In this document: positions 44,935-55,318 of the stretch, in pieces
How positions within the stretch are numbered: position 1 is the first letter of the stretch
How the letters are laid out: each line of letters opens with the position of its first letter
Source: Dermacentor variabilis
Lineage: Eukaryota; Arthropoda; Arachnida; Ixodida; Ixodidae
Assembly: GCF_050947875.1 (NCBI RefSeq)
Contig: NC_134572.1
Span: forward strand, 155,951,105-156,015,104
DNA length: 64,000 nucleotides
Direction of reading: 5' to 3'
Position numbers and translations under genes: made by a program
The notes under the pieces: model-generated
Seen by the model: the letters and a program-made list of their open reading frames with translations, nothing else
Databases searched by the model: none
Told to the model about the DNA's origin: nothing

Positions 44935-45420
44935 TTAGATGCCAAAATCACAAACTTCAAATTTCTGCAAACTATCGTCCATGTTACCCGCGAAATTATT
45001 TTGTGGATGAGGGTGGAGGATGTCATTCCCTTGGCCTAGAGTCAGGGTTTCACCATCCAGAAAGAAGTTAAAGAGACAGGCAGTGTCCAAGCCAAGATGT
45101 GGTTTGCTCCTCATGCCTTGTAGAAAATGTGCCTGAATTTCCTTCGTGATTATTCTGATCTGTATCTTTAGATTCATGCAACCCGTTGTATTAGATGATG
45201 TAACTTGTTTAACATTGAAGCAAGGATATCTCACTATTTGTAGGTTAAGAGCCGTCAGCAGTGCTTCGCTGATGCAAGTAATCGAGGCTCCTGTATCAAG
45301 AGTAGCGATGACAGGGTACCCGTTGATGAGTGCATCAAATTGAATCAACAGAGCTATGGGTCGCCCTCCTCGTTTCCCTGGTTGGTAGCAAGAGCGGAAA
45401 TGCTTGCAAGTCATGGACAT
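44935..45420 (-). pseudogene. Gypsy G aspartic protease
   Basis: Contains VIATLDTGASITCISEALL with the catalytic DTGA intact, and a downstream flap-like region (HFLQGMRSKPHLGLDTACLF) resembling the 'ILGxD' block. In the intact polyprotein it would release gag and pol products. It lies between gag and RT as usual, but is cut off from both by frameshifts. Confidence 0.65.
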
Positions 45421-45756
45421 TCATTGTGCCAGTGCGTCTGTCAGGCAAGCCGTCAATTGCGCAGTGTCTGCATTTGAATGCAGGTACTCGTATCGGCGTA
45501 CTAAGTGGACGCTGATGGGCGCTGCCGTTTGATGCGTTGCGTTGATCTGCCTGCTCCCCCTGGTAGAACGCGCTGTGATTTAACTCGCTGCATAGTTGAC
45601 TGTACTTGCAGAGCAGCTCAAATCCACGTCGCTAGTGTAAGCGGGTTAAAACCAGCAAAAGCCATCTCTAATGCAGCGAGATGGCTGTCGATGCGCCCTG
45701 ATATAAGGTGCGCGTTCTTTAGGTCGGCAAGGCGTCCGCGACACATTTTTTTCATT

Positions 45757-46122
45757 CTAGTAGTCTTTAAGGCTCTGGCCCGGTTTTAGCCGACAATGAA
45801 TGATCTGACGCAAAGGATCTGCCATGTTGCTTGTAAAACGTTGTTTCATGCATTGAGCGATGGTCTCCGGAGATGCGTCAGTGTCAAACACCTTGATAAG
45901 GGACCATCGGAAGGCCTCACTTCCAAGGTAATCATAGGAACGGCACAGCTTGTCTCCCTCTGTCCATGCAGCGGCCGCAGTCTTCACCACTTCTGAAAGG
46001 GAACGTCCTCGAGTGTTCCAAAGTACTTTGTGACGTTCATGGCTTTTTGGGATATTGCCATGATGTAGCACACGGTTGATCCTGCCGACTAGTGTAACAC
46101 AAGATACATGGCAGCTTTGCAA
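45757..46122 (-). pseudogene. Gypsy G gag fragment
   Basis: About 120 residues with the pattern of a retrotransposon capsid: SLSEVVKTAAAAWTEGDKLC, FRWSLIKVFDTDASPETIA and a C-terminal LRQIIHCRLKPGQSLKDY ('R..QxxGESLxDY' in the family). No intact zinc knuckle is seen downstream, only FKCRHCAIDGLP near 45490. It starts with no clear initiator, so the gene is truncated at the 5' side. Confidence 0.55.
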
Positions 46123-46267
46123 AGCTCTCTTTATTTCAAAACATCGTCTTCCTCCTGTCCACTATTGCACTGCACCGTGCTGGTGCGGTTCATCCCACCC
46201 AGACAGAATGCATCATCATTTTATGAAGCAGCTTTGCCATATATCCTGAAATTTTGGAAGCAAATGC

Positions 46268-46778
46268 TTAAAGGGAGACTAAAGTGAAAAATGATTTCTT
46301 CTGCATCAGTAAATTACCGTTCTACAACACCAAAAACACCACTCTTACAACGATAAGGCGTTCTTTAAGCCAGAAAAAGCGCAAGAACGACATACGGGTA
46401 GCGACGCCTACTTATGTTCCCGCAACTGGGGGCTGTGACGTCTTGAATTTTGGTGGCACCTTCTAGGGCCTACTAACTATACACTGTGGTACAGATTGAC
46501 TACATTGTGTTCTAAAGGAACCAAATATTAAACATGCCAAGTTTCGGGAACCTTTACTCAGCCAACGCGGCCCAAATGCAAAAACATACTTTGGAATCCC
46601 TGACGTCACGCTGACGTACAGGAGCTGGAGTTTCTACGCGAAATTCAAATACTGATACTTGGACCTTTATTTTCTCATCTAATATTCAAACTATATTTTT
46701 AATGACTGCCTAAAGCGTTCTCAAACAGTGCTTCATTACTCTAAACTGATTTATTGTTTGGCTTTAGTGTCCCTTTAA
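46268..46778. mobile_element. MITE with TTAAAGGGA(C/G)ACTAAAG termini
   Basis: The left end TTAAAGGGAGACTAAAG (46268) and the reverse complement of the right end TTAAAGGGACACTAAAG (ending 46778) differ at one base. The 511-bp interior is AT-rich and non-coding. A TTAA border would suit a piggyBac-like target site, but the family is inferred from the ends only. Confidence 0.8.
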
Positions 46779-49440
46779 CTTCGTGGTCAATGAAACGTTT
46801 GTGTTCATGTATAGAATCTCATCATTGAGCTTACGTTTTCTGTCATAAGTTGGAGGCATAGCTCTCATGCAATGGTTTCCATTGTAATGGTTCCCCTCTT
46901 TTAAATCTTCAGCTTGCCCCTCTATCATCCTAACACCACACTGAGTCATTGAAGTTTTTCCATCTTATTAATACCTCTCCACAATTTCCTTTACCTAGCA
47001 GCTTCATTAGAAATGGTGGGCTTGCATCCACTTTAACTATCCTAACTAAATATGTCTTCTCATCACCACACATAGACATTTAAATGGAGTTTTTGTCCAC
47101 ACTATTGAACTAAGGAATGCTTTACCCGGTCATGTTCGTTCTTTATTGTCACCGCGCTGAATTCTTCTATATTGTATACGTTAACCACTGAACTTGCATT
47201 GCGAATTTTTCCTTTTTGTTCTCGCTTTTTCATTATTTCCTAAGTATGTATTCTGTACTCCCTGTTCCTGGAAAGGCCGTTTGGTGCGTATGTTGAAATA
47301 AATAAAGGAAACGAATTTTAATCTGGTGGCTGTGCTAACTTCAAAGCGGCCAACTTAGCATTTAGACAACCTTAATTGTACACAAGCCAGAAAATAACTA
47401 TAAATTGAAACAAGTGTGAGAAGCTAAGTTTATATCACAACATACTAGCATATATGCCAGACAGCGTGTACCGTATAGAAATGTGAGCACCTAATAACAC
47501 TAGACCATACTATGGTGTGCACAACAGACCATTCTCCTGTGCAGACCAGATCTTGTGTGCACACTGCGTAACACCAGACCATGCTGGGTTCTGCACTAGT
47601 GGACACTGGAACACAATAAACCGGTATGGTGTATGTTTCAACTGGGTAAAGAAATAATTAGGCAAAATATAAAAAAACCTCCGCATTATATACAAAAGTG
47701 AGCAACATGCATTTGGAGCCGTTATCTGAGAGTGCAGCGGCATATATTTAAACTAGGGCTAAAGTTATCTATATATTACCATTCTCTTATGTTTATCAAT
47801 GAATCTATAAATTATATGTGTACATTTTACGTTTATTATGTCCTTTAAAAATGTTTAGTTAATGCTTCCGTGTCTTCACGCGTGCAGTTCTGCAATTCAA
47901 TACCATAAATATTTTCAGTCTCACGTAAATATTGGGGCTATAGCCTTACATTATGGCTACACCCTCGAGGAATATCGGCCACGCAACAGTTAGGAAGGCG
48001 TACTAAAAAAAGGGATAATAAAATGAACTCTGCACAATATAGAACGGTAATGGTATGGGCTAATAGGTTACAATTCATGTTCAATGCTACTTGCACACCG
48101 CTTGAAACGAGTACTGAAGAACGACAGACACAAGCACAAACTTCAAACAGGTTTTAATGGCAGGCCGTGTGAGGGTTTTCTTCATACATAAACGTGACGT
48201 AGCATGAAATGCATAATAAAATAAATATGTGCAATCAACAAAACATATTCGCACACCTGCATTCGCAATAGGAAGATAAATTCTAAATATTATTAAGTAT
48301 CACACCCAAGCCGCACACGACAATGGCCGATACATTTGTGGCTCAGGTTGTGTAAAATCCGGCCTCTTATCATTTTGTGAAAGTCCCGTAATAACATAAC
48401 AATGATAGATGTCCGATTACAAATTATGAAATAAACCGCGGTCAACTGAACTTTTCTCTGCACCATATTCTTCTTCGCAATGAGCACTCCGTCATTTTAG
48501 TTCACTAACGAATTACATTCTAAGGCATCCGAAATCCATCCACCAGTGATAGAATTCCCGGACACGTATTTATGCCAAAACTCCACCGAAGTTGTCGTGG
48601 GCGGTATATTAATTACCGCTGACCATTACGTCCCCTGTTATCTCCGATGTGGCAAGGGCACAGGTCCGATTGCCTGTGAGATTAGGGCGAAGTTTTTTAA
48701 CTAGATTGTGAGCGATGTTTAGAATATGGATGCCTGGTGAAACACAAAAATCCTAATTTTGACTTTCTGAGTGTTGTTATGCGAGAAAAATAATGAAAGT
48801 CTAAAATATTCTTTCAAGGTTAGAGCAAACTTTGAATGAATAGAATTTATTTCACAGTAAATGCGGATTCTTCGATTGCAATTATTAAGATGTTTTCTGA
48901 TGTCCGTGACTAAACAAAACGGTACGAAATTTTGATCAACACAGTGCCCCAATTTTCACCAAATCGAAGCTGAGTGTTGTGACAGGCCGAACAAGAATAG
49001 CGCCTGAACCACTCTTCTGTTTCACAAAGCCTGTGTTGTTATAATGAGGACATGTATCTACATTTATCTGTGAAGGCCGTAATTCACAAAAAAGTATGTT
49101 TAAACTGCCCGTATACGGCGCCCTTGTCAAGTTCCCCATTTCCACCGAATGTGAGCACAGTGTGAAGTTTAGTGCAGCAAAAGCCTCGCCGAAACGCTAG
49201 TTCCTCTTACAACGACGAAAGAGGAGGGGAAATATAATAAACTGCTGGCCGAAACTTAAAGCGTCCACGTGTCGTGCATTGGGTGCACGGTAAAAATCTC
49301 GAGGTGGTCGTAGTGTTAGCAGGTCTCACCCACTAAGGCGTGCCTTGAAATTCTTCAGTGTTTTTGTCGCGTAAAATTATAGTTTATTTAATTAGAAACG
49401 CGCCATCAGTGAACATAGTCTCTTTTTCAGAATAATAACT
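46779..49440. other. No recognised gene; possible LINE 3' end near 47150-47320
   Basis: AT-rich. The stretch ending 'tatgttgaaataaataaagg' (47290-47313) resembles the 3' end of CR1-type LINEs but no coding part is attached. Nothing else is recognisable. Confidence 0.35.
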
Positions 49441-49492
49441 TCTACTTTAAAATGCAAACAGTCAATTCGAAAGAAAGACTATCACATCAAAA

Positions 49493-51253
49493 CTATAGCC
49501 TCGACACTCCTAATTCAAGCAATAAAACAAAGCACGACACGGCTAGCGCCACTACGAAAAGCACTAGAAAACTGCTAAGTTCAGCTGTCTGGTCGTATTG
49601 CGGCGCGGTATCTGGACTGTCCCCACTCTCTGCAGGGCACGTTTCCACTTTCTCGAACAATCCGGCTTCTTGAATTCGGCGTACCAATCTGTGAAATGCT
49701 TCTTTAGATGCGAAACTTTTTCGAACAAGAATGGTGCCCAGTGTAGGGCTCAGGATATCTTTAGATTCAACAAATCCACGACGCTTTTTTTGCCAACAAT
49801 TCGACAACTTAGCCATGAAACAGACATGGCCTTTTTGTCGTGCACATGAAAGGCAGTCCACAGCGTCCTTGGCTTCTAAAGACTCTCTCTGCTTTGCAGC
49901 ATAGAACGCAATACTAAGCTTGCCGTGGATGTTTGTGTTGCTCCGGTTTTCTACAACGGCATGATGCGTCGTAGTTCCAACACGTAAGCACGGAGTGATA
50001 GCTTTCCGGCTAAGCGCATCGTCAAGTTCATCGAGTGTGTCCATAACATCCACAGGTGAACGTGCACTGAGGCGCGAAACGAGTTCACCGCGCAAATAGT
50101 GTGACAGCGGCAGAATGGCGATGAACCAGACGCTGTACACAATTGTTCGCGCTAAGACTGAACCTCTTCTGCGTGGAATAGGTAACGACGTTCCGTAAAA
50201 AGAAGCTAGAAGAGGCATCACGTAGTCCACAACACGGCTAAACTTAAAGACATTTCTTTCTCTGATGTGGGCAATGGTCAGTACTAAGGAACAGCATACC
50301 AAGGCAGCTAGAACGAGGCACAATCCAAGCTTTGCCTCCAGGAGAATTTTCGCAAAAGACGTCAAGACAACATTCTCACCTTTAACGTAGAATACATCAT
50401 GGGTTTGCGTAGTGGTTTGATAAACATCGAAGTAATTTGCGGCGAAATAGGTAAGAATGATTTCTGATCCTATGATATCAAGATCACCTAAAAGAAGCAT
50501 CGGTGTAAGGGAGGATACAGAGCTTCTATTGAACCACTTTAAGGTTACGTTGTAAAAATCAAGTGCGTCTATGATTAATCCACTGATTCCTTTATCACAA
50601 TGTGGGATTATATCCTGTCTTGCACAGCCTAAGTGTATTACACTATTTCTGAGCTTCCTTTCCCGCCGAAATCTGGTATTCTCCTTAAGAAAAAAAAGAT
50701 CGCATTCAGCAGTAGATCGTTGAAGCGCGCGTTCGGGTGATAAAAGTAAACAAGGTATTTGCCTTTCTGTTTTCCGACAAAATCTCGTAGTATTGCAAGA
50801 CAACGTTCTCGTGTTCCACACTTTGAAGTAATCATTGGATGTTGTTTGTCCTCCAGCCCTCTGTTCAATCAAGAAGCAGTCAAGAAAACTAATATCAACT
50901 GGACGTATGGGACACATTTTTAGATGTCGCAAATTTTCGGGAAAAACATTTAGCGCTACCAAGTTTGTCTTGATTCCCGCAGCACTATTGTCATAGATAT
51001 AGTCATGTAGAATTTGCGTAGGCAGCGCCCACAGTGTTGCAGCCCAAGGCAGCTCACGTAGTAATAAATGGTTGTTCGAATTCGTATGTCCTTTCCAAGT
51101 GCACAGTGCTATTGCATCGTGCTTGTAAATGTGGGGCCGTAGAGCGGCAAACAAATGCTGAATATTTCCACCTGGTGTACTATTTGGTGCTGTGCAAGAA
51201 ATATGTGAAGCAATCAATTTAATGCACAACAACTTCCAAATGGTAAAAGCCAT
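49493..51253 (-). CDS. Divergent ionotropic receptor (chemoreceptor), single exon
   Basis: An intact 586-codon frame from an ATG at 51253 (preceded by an A-run). Residues 1-20 form a signal peptide. Residues 21-300 are an extracellular ligand-binding-like region with many Cys and N-glycosylation sites. The membrane core has the ionotropic-receptor layout: TM1 ~307-328 (LCLVLAALVCCSLVLTIAHI), a pore loop ~340-355 (VVDYVMPLLASFYGTS), TM2 ~366-387 followed by the family-typical SHYLRGELVSRLS, a second extracellular lobe (400-555) and TM3 ~561-580. The canonical iGluR SYTANLAAF motif is replaced by HYLRGELVSRL, as in divergent IRs that are expanded in arthropods. It would act as a ligand-gated cation channel in a sensory neuron membrane; the ligand is unknown. 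It is intronless and undamaged, unlike everything around it. Confidence 0.8.
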   Translation of the reverse strand: MAFTIWKLLCIKLIASHISCTAPNSTPGGNIQHLFAALRPHIYKHDAIALCTWKGHTNSNNHLLLRELPWAATLWALPTQILHDYIYDNSAAGIKTNLVALNVFPENLRHLKMCPIRPVDISFLDCFLIEQRAGGQTTSNDYFKVWNTRTLSCNTTRFCRKTERQIPCLLLSPERALQRSTAECDLFFLKENTRFRRERKLRNSVIHLGCARQDIIPHCDKGISGLIIDALDFYNVTLKWFNRSSVSSLTPMLLLGDLDIIGSEIILTYFAANYFDVYQTTTQTHDVFYVKGENVVLTSFAKILLEAKLGLCLVLAALVCCSLVLTIAHIRERNVFKFSRVVDYVMPLLASFYGTSLPIPRRRGSVLARTIVYSVWFIAILPLSHYLRGELVSRLSARSPVDVMDTLDELDDALSRKAITPCLRVGTTTHHAVVENRSNTNIHGKLSIAFYAAKQRESLEAKDAVDCLSCARQKGHVCFMAKLSNCWQKKRRGFVESKDILSPTLGTILVRKSFASKEAFHRLVRRIQEAGLFEKVETCPAESGDSPDTAPQYDQTAELSSFLVLFVVALAVSCFVLLLELGVSRL

Positions 51254-51259
51254 TTTTTT

Positions 51260-53716
51260 TAAATCAAGTGCTGCGTTTGATAGGAAAAGGGGATAAGATT
51301 TGAAGCAAGAAGGGCATATTATATTCTACCTCACATATATATCCCTGCTACTTTTTCTCAAGTTTTCTTTATTTTCATTCTTAGGTGGGATATCTAATTA
51401 TTTCATTAAGATAAAGTCAACAAATACATCCACACGACCTCAAATCACTGTTCACATTGCCTGTTATAAGGAAGTTTTGTTCCGTGTTGCAATTTCTACA
51501 ATGGCAATGATTTGACGGATCTTAGACATAACCAACAATCAATGACTCTAAAATTGATGTAGCAAACTGCACAAAACTCTCATACTCCTTTGTGTTCATT
51601 AACATGTCAAGATTGTGCAACATATGGAGGGACGATTTTCTTCACATATTTCAAAAGCGATTCAACTTGCTTATACAAGGAAAACCTAACATTTCTAGAA
51701 TGGAGGTAATATTCTATACGGAATTGAGAGTAAGATTGTGGTAACCTCTATTAGTTGATTCGGAGCTTTTGAAGATTATTTTCCGTCCTTCAGATGTAGC
51801 CTTTTACCTGCAAAATAAGGAAACAAACCTACTCACACATACATTGCGGCAACTGACATTTCGAGCATTTGCGGTATGCGGACACATATTGAACCGTATC
51901 GATCGGAGTGATAGCGAGTGAGGTACACATCGTTAGGCCGATTAAGCTCCCTATTGGTATAGAAATCACTAAATACGTCAATCTAACAACAAAAGGTGTC
52001 TGTGAGAAAAAAATATCTCCGGAGGAAAATGCACAACCTAAACACCTTTTGACCGATGATCGGATGCGACCAACTGGCTGTCACTGTGTATCGCTGGATA
52101 ACTAGAGAAGAACACATTCTTTGATGGGGCGAACATTTATGACATTCATAGTTGCCTTGAAATATGTGTAGAGAATCCATGAATTTCATAGTAACCCTGG
52201 AAGCATATCGCGGGAAGGACGAGCGCTTGTCCAGGATCGTCTTTTTCGATCGCCCTTCCTGCACTATGCTTCCAGTGCAAATATGCATTACCAACCAGCC
52301 CAAGCCTCTACTCTTCCCAAGAATTTCGTCTGTCACAAAAAAAAATACATCTCATACTGGTTGCGTAGGCGAGGGCCAATATTTGTCGAATGACTTAAGT
52401 ATGTATTTTTCGCCCTAATTTACCCCTAAGAAGAGTGTTCTCCTCGTCTGGCACCAACAGGCAATCGACCAAAATATACCATCCAACTCATTGTTAAAAC
52501 GAAGGAAATGGCACATTCGGCGAACTTGTTACGGTGTCATGTAAATGTGATAGGGAGATTTCCGCAAAAGGAAAACACGACAGTGCGCATCATAACGCGA
52601 GGTGAAATCCAAAAGATTTTCTGCACTACCGTTCGCGAAAGTCAGTTTGCAACTTTTCGTAGTGGTGTGCATAAATATTAGAAAGCACAAAGCAGTGACT
52701 TAAATTATACCTTGCTCTTTATTACTAATAAATACCTTGCTCTTTACGTTGTTTCTCGAAAATTGCGCACTGCACGACAAATATTTCCGGCTCTCTATGA
52801 TTTTCTTTTTCCTCTTCACTTCTCAAGAACTATTTTGTTCACCAAGATGAGAAATTGGCAATGAGACTGAACACAATTCTCATCCGTCTGTGACAACAAT
52901 TTTACGCATGATGAGCATTCTAAGCGATGATATGATTGTACAAGCGCATAGCGATGCCAAAATGAAAGAAAACATTCAAATATTTCTTTACTCACCTTAG
53001 AAGCGAGATACAATCGCCTTTCACACCTGACTTGCCCCACTGGGCATTACTGAGGTGTGGCTTCTTCGTTGCTAGTAAGCATTCAGACACCGGGGCGTTC
53101 GAAGTGGCATTTTTCTGAAACATTGGGAATCCATGGGCCTCACAGGTTGCCTTCCCTGCAATAACGCTGCCAACATGACAATATTGAAGCGATAGCAAAC
53201 ACTGCACACTCTATCGGTTTCGCACAACGCGCACACTACACAATGTACCACTCGACACAAAGAAGAGATCATCTGTTGTTCTATGCAAACGATAGGGTAG
53301 ATCAAAACCACTGAAATCCTACTTTACTCTTCTTCCGCATATGAGGCCTTTACTACACGTCGTAGCCAACATTCGTATTATTGAGTCGCACAAACAATAC
53401 CAGAGTATTTTTTTTCTTCTCCCTCTTCGCTCATTTCGATCAGTAATGGCTGTTGAACAGAAAGCATTGGTATATGGGGAGCCATTCGCAAAGAGATGAA
53501 CATCTTTCGACAAAGGCTTAGCGCGACCAAGACTTTAGCAATGTCCACAATCATGTTTTCCTCATTATAGGGAAGAAAAATTATCCTTAGAAGGAGCCAC
53601 TTATTAGCATGCCACAGAGAATGAACATGCGAAACCCACTGCTGTTAGGAACGTTCTAAAGGCTAAGCGATAGTGCATATTTGACACATTTTGTACATTG
53701 CTGAAACCACTCATAT
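51260..53716. other. No recognised gene
   Basis: AT-rich flank of the receptor gene. A few short frames (for example 52164-52418) have no recognisable family. Promoter elements of the receptor presumably lie at its left end but I cannot point to one. Confidence 0.35.
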
Positions 53717-54135
53717 TGTCACGTGGTAGTGCCGGTGAAGAAAGCAGCAATGCGGTGGAATACAAAACTAGCTTTTATTGGGCGAACCTGTGCCCACAAA
53801 ACAGGCTACACTTATAGTACAACGGTAGTGGCGAACACGGTCGGCGATCGTCGGCAATCTGATCAGCGGGTGAAGTGCGTCGGCCTTTATACAGCAGTCG
53901 TCGAATGTTCCAGACTAATCATTCGGACCCGCGTGCCTTCCACAAAGTTCTACACCATTCGCGTCACGCGATGAAATCAGATAACACAATGTTCGGCGAC
54001 AACAGACAACCGGGTAGAAGCATCGATAACTTTCCAGAAACTTCGGATACATGCAGGCGCGTCCCGCGCTGTTCGATTACATTTGTTAGGCGGCGAAACG
54101 TGGTCGCCCGATAAAGATAAGTACACGTGTGAATA
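53717..54135 (-). repeat. Gypsy H 3' LTR
   Basis: Matches 59254-59672 with about 95% identity by eye. It ends on the plus strand with TGTCACGTGG at 53717, so the LTR ends in CA on the minus strand. A purine-rich tract (AAGAAGGGGG on the minus strand, 54136-54145) directly precedes it, as expected of a polypurine tract. Confidence 0.85.
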
Positions 54136-54228
54136 CCCCCTTCTTAAAAAGCATCGACCCGATGCTGCATACAAACGAAATAACGAGAAACACCCGTAGC
54201 AATGAAAACAACTAAATAAGGAAGTTCG

Positions 54229-55318
54229 TCAGCGTCCGTAAAAGGGTTTCAGACGCACCACGTGGACCACTTCAGGTCGCGCGCGACGTCGATGTGAATG
54301 CGAAATGCCGTCTGGCGCGACCTCATAGTCCAGTGCGCCAATACGTCGGATGACCTTGTAGGGTCCGAAATAGCGTCGCGATAGTTTCTCACTCAGTCCT
54401 CGTCGGTGTATCGGGGTCCATACCCAAACACGGTCGCCAGGTTGGTACTCGACGAAGCGTCTTCGGAGGTTGTAGTGTCGGCTGTCGGTACGCTGCTGGT
54501 TTTTGATCCGTAGGCTGGCGAGCTGTCGGGCTTCTTCGGCGCGCTGGAGATAGGTAGCGACGTCAAGATTCTCTTCGTCAGTTACGTGCGGCAGCATGGC
54601 GTCGAGCGTCGTCGTCGGGTTCCTGCCGTAAACCAACTTGAACGGCGTGATCTGTGTTGTTTCTTGCACCGCCGTGTTGTAAGCGAATGTTACGTACGGC
54701 AGGACGGCATCCCAGGTCTTGTGTTCGACGTCGACGTACATTGCTAGCATGTCGGCGAGGGTCTTATTCAGCCGCTCCGTAAGACCATTCGTTTGTGGGT
54801 GGTAGGCAGTTGTCCTCCTGTGTCTTGTCAGAATGTATTGCAGAATGGCCTCGGTGAGCTCCGCTGTAAAGGCCGTTCTATGTCGGTGATAAGGACTTCT
54901 GGGGCGCCATATCGCAGCAGGATGTTTTCGACAAAGAATTTCGCTACTTCAGCGGCGCTACCTTCAGCGCCGCTAAAGGTAGCACCGCTTCAGTTTTAGC
55001 GAAGCGGTTGAGGTAGTCCGTCGCCACGACGATCCACCTAATTGTTGACGACGGAAAGGGTCCCAACAAGTCCATCCTGATTGGCTGGAATGGTAGGCAA
55101 GGAGGCTCTGTTGCTGTAGTAATCCGGCTGGTCTTATCGGTGGTGTCTTGCGTCGCTGACAGTCCCGGCATGTTCTGACATAACGGGCGACGTCGGCGGC
55201 CAATAATACCTTTCCTGTATCCTCGACAGCGTCCGGGAGAATACAAGATGCCCAGCGGTTGGATCGTCGTGTAGGGCGTTTCTGGACACTTCTGGACGCA
55301 GTCCTGACGGAACAACAA
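54229..55318 (-). pseudogene. Gypsy H integrase
   Basis: The zinc finger starts at the end of the main pol frame (HDDPTAGHLVFSRTLSRIQE) and continues after a shift as YVRTCRDCQRRKTPP. The core appears as FQPIRMDLLGPFPSSTIRWI (first Asp present) and VVATDYLNRFAKTEAV. A 15-bp near-exact duplication at about 54953-54985 (tagcggcgctgaagg / tagcgccgctgaag) shifts the frame at this point. AYHPQTNGLTERLNKTLADM (catalytic Glu present) and the C-terminal domain, ending in HVVRLKPFYGR at 54229, complete it. The second catalytic Asp lies in the damaged stretch. Confidence 0.8.

Larger units (their letters stand above)
43370..46122 (-). mobile_element. Gypsy G: Ty3/Gypsy element remnant, gag to start of integrase
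   Basis: The minus strand reads gag (46122-45757), a Cys/His-poor linker, protease (45420-44935), reverse transcriptase (44700-43972), RNase H (43947-43540) and the beginning of an integrase zinc-finger region (43500-43370). No LTR is recognisable on either side and the integrase core is absent. Many frameshifts separate the domains. Confidence 0.75.
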
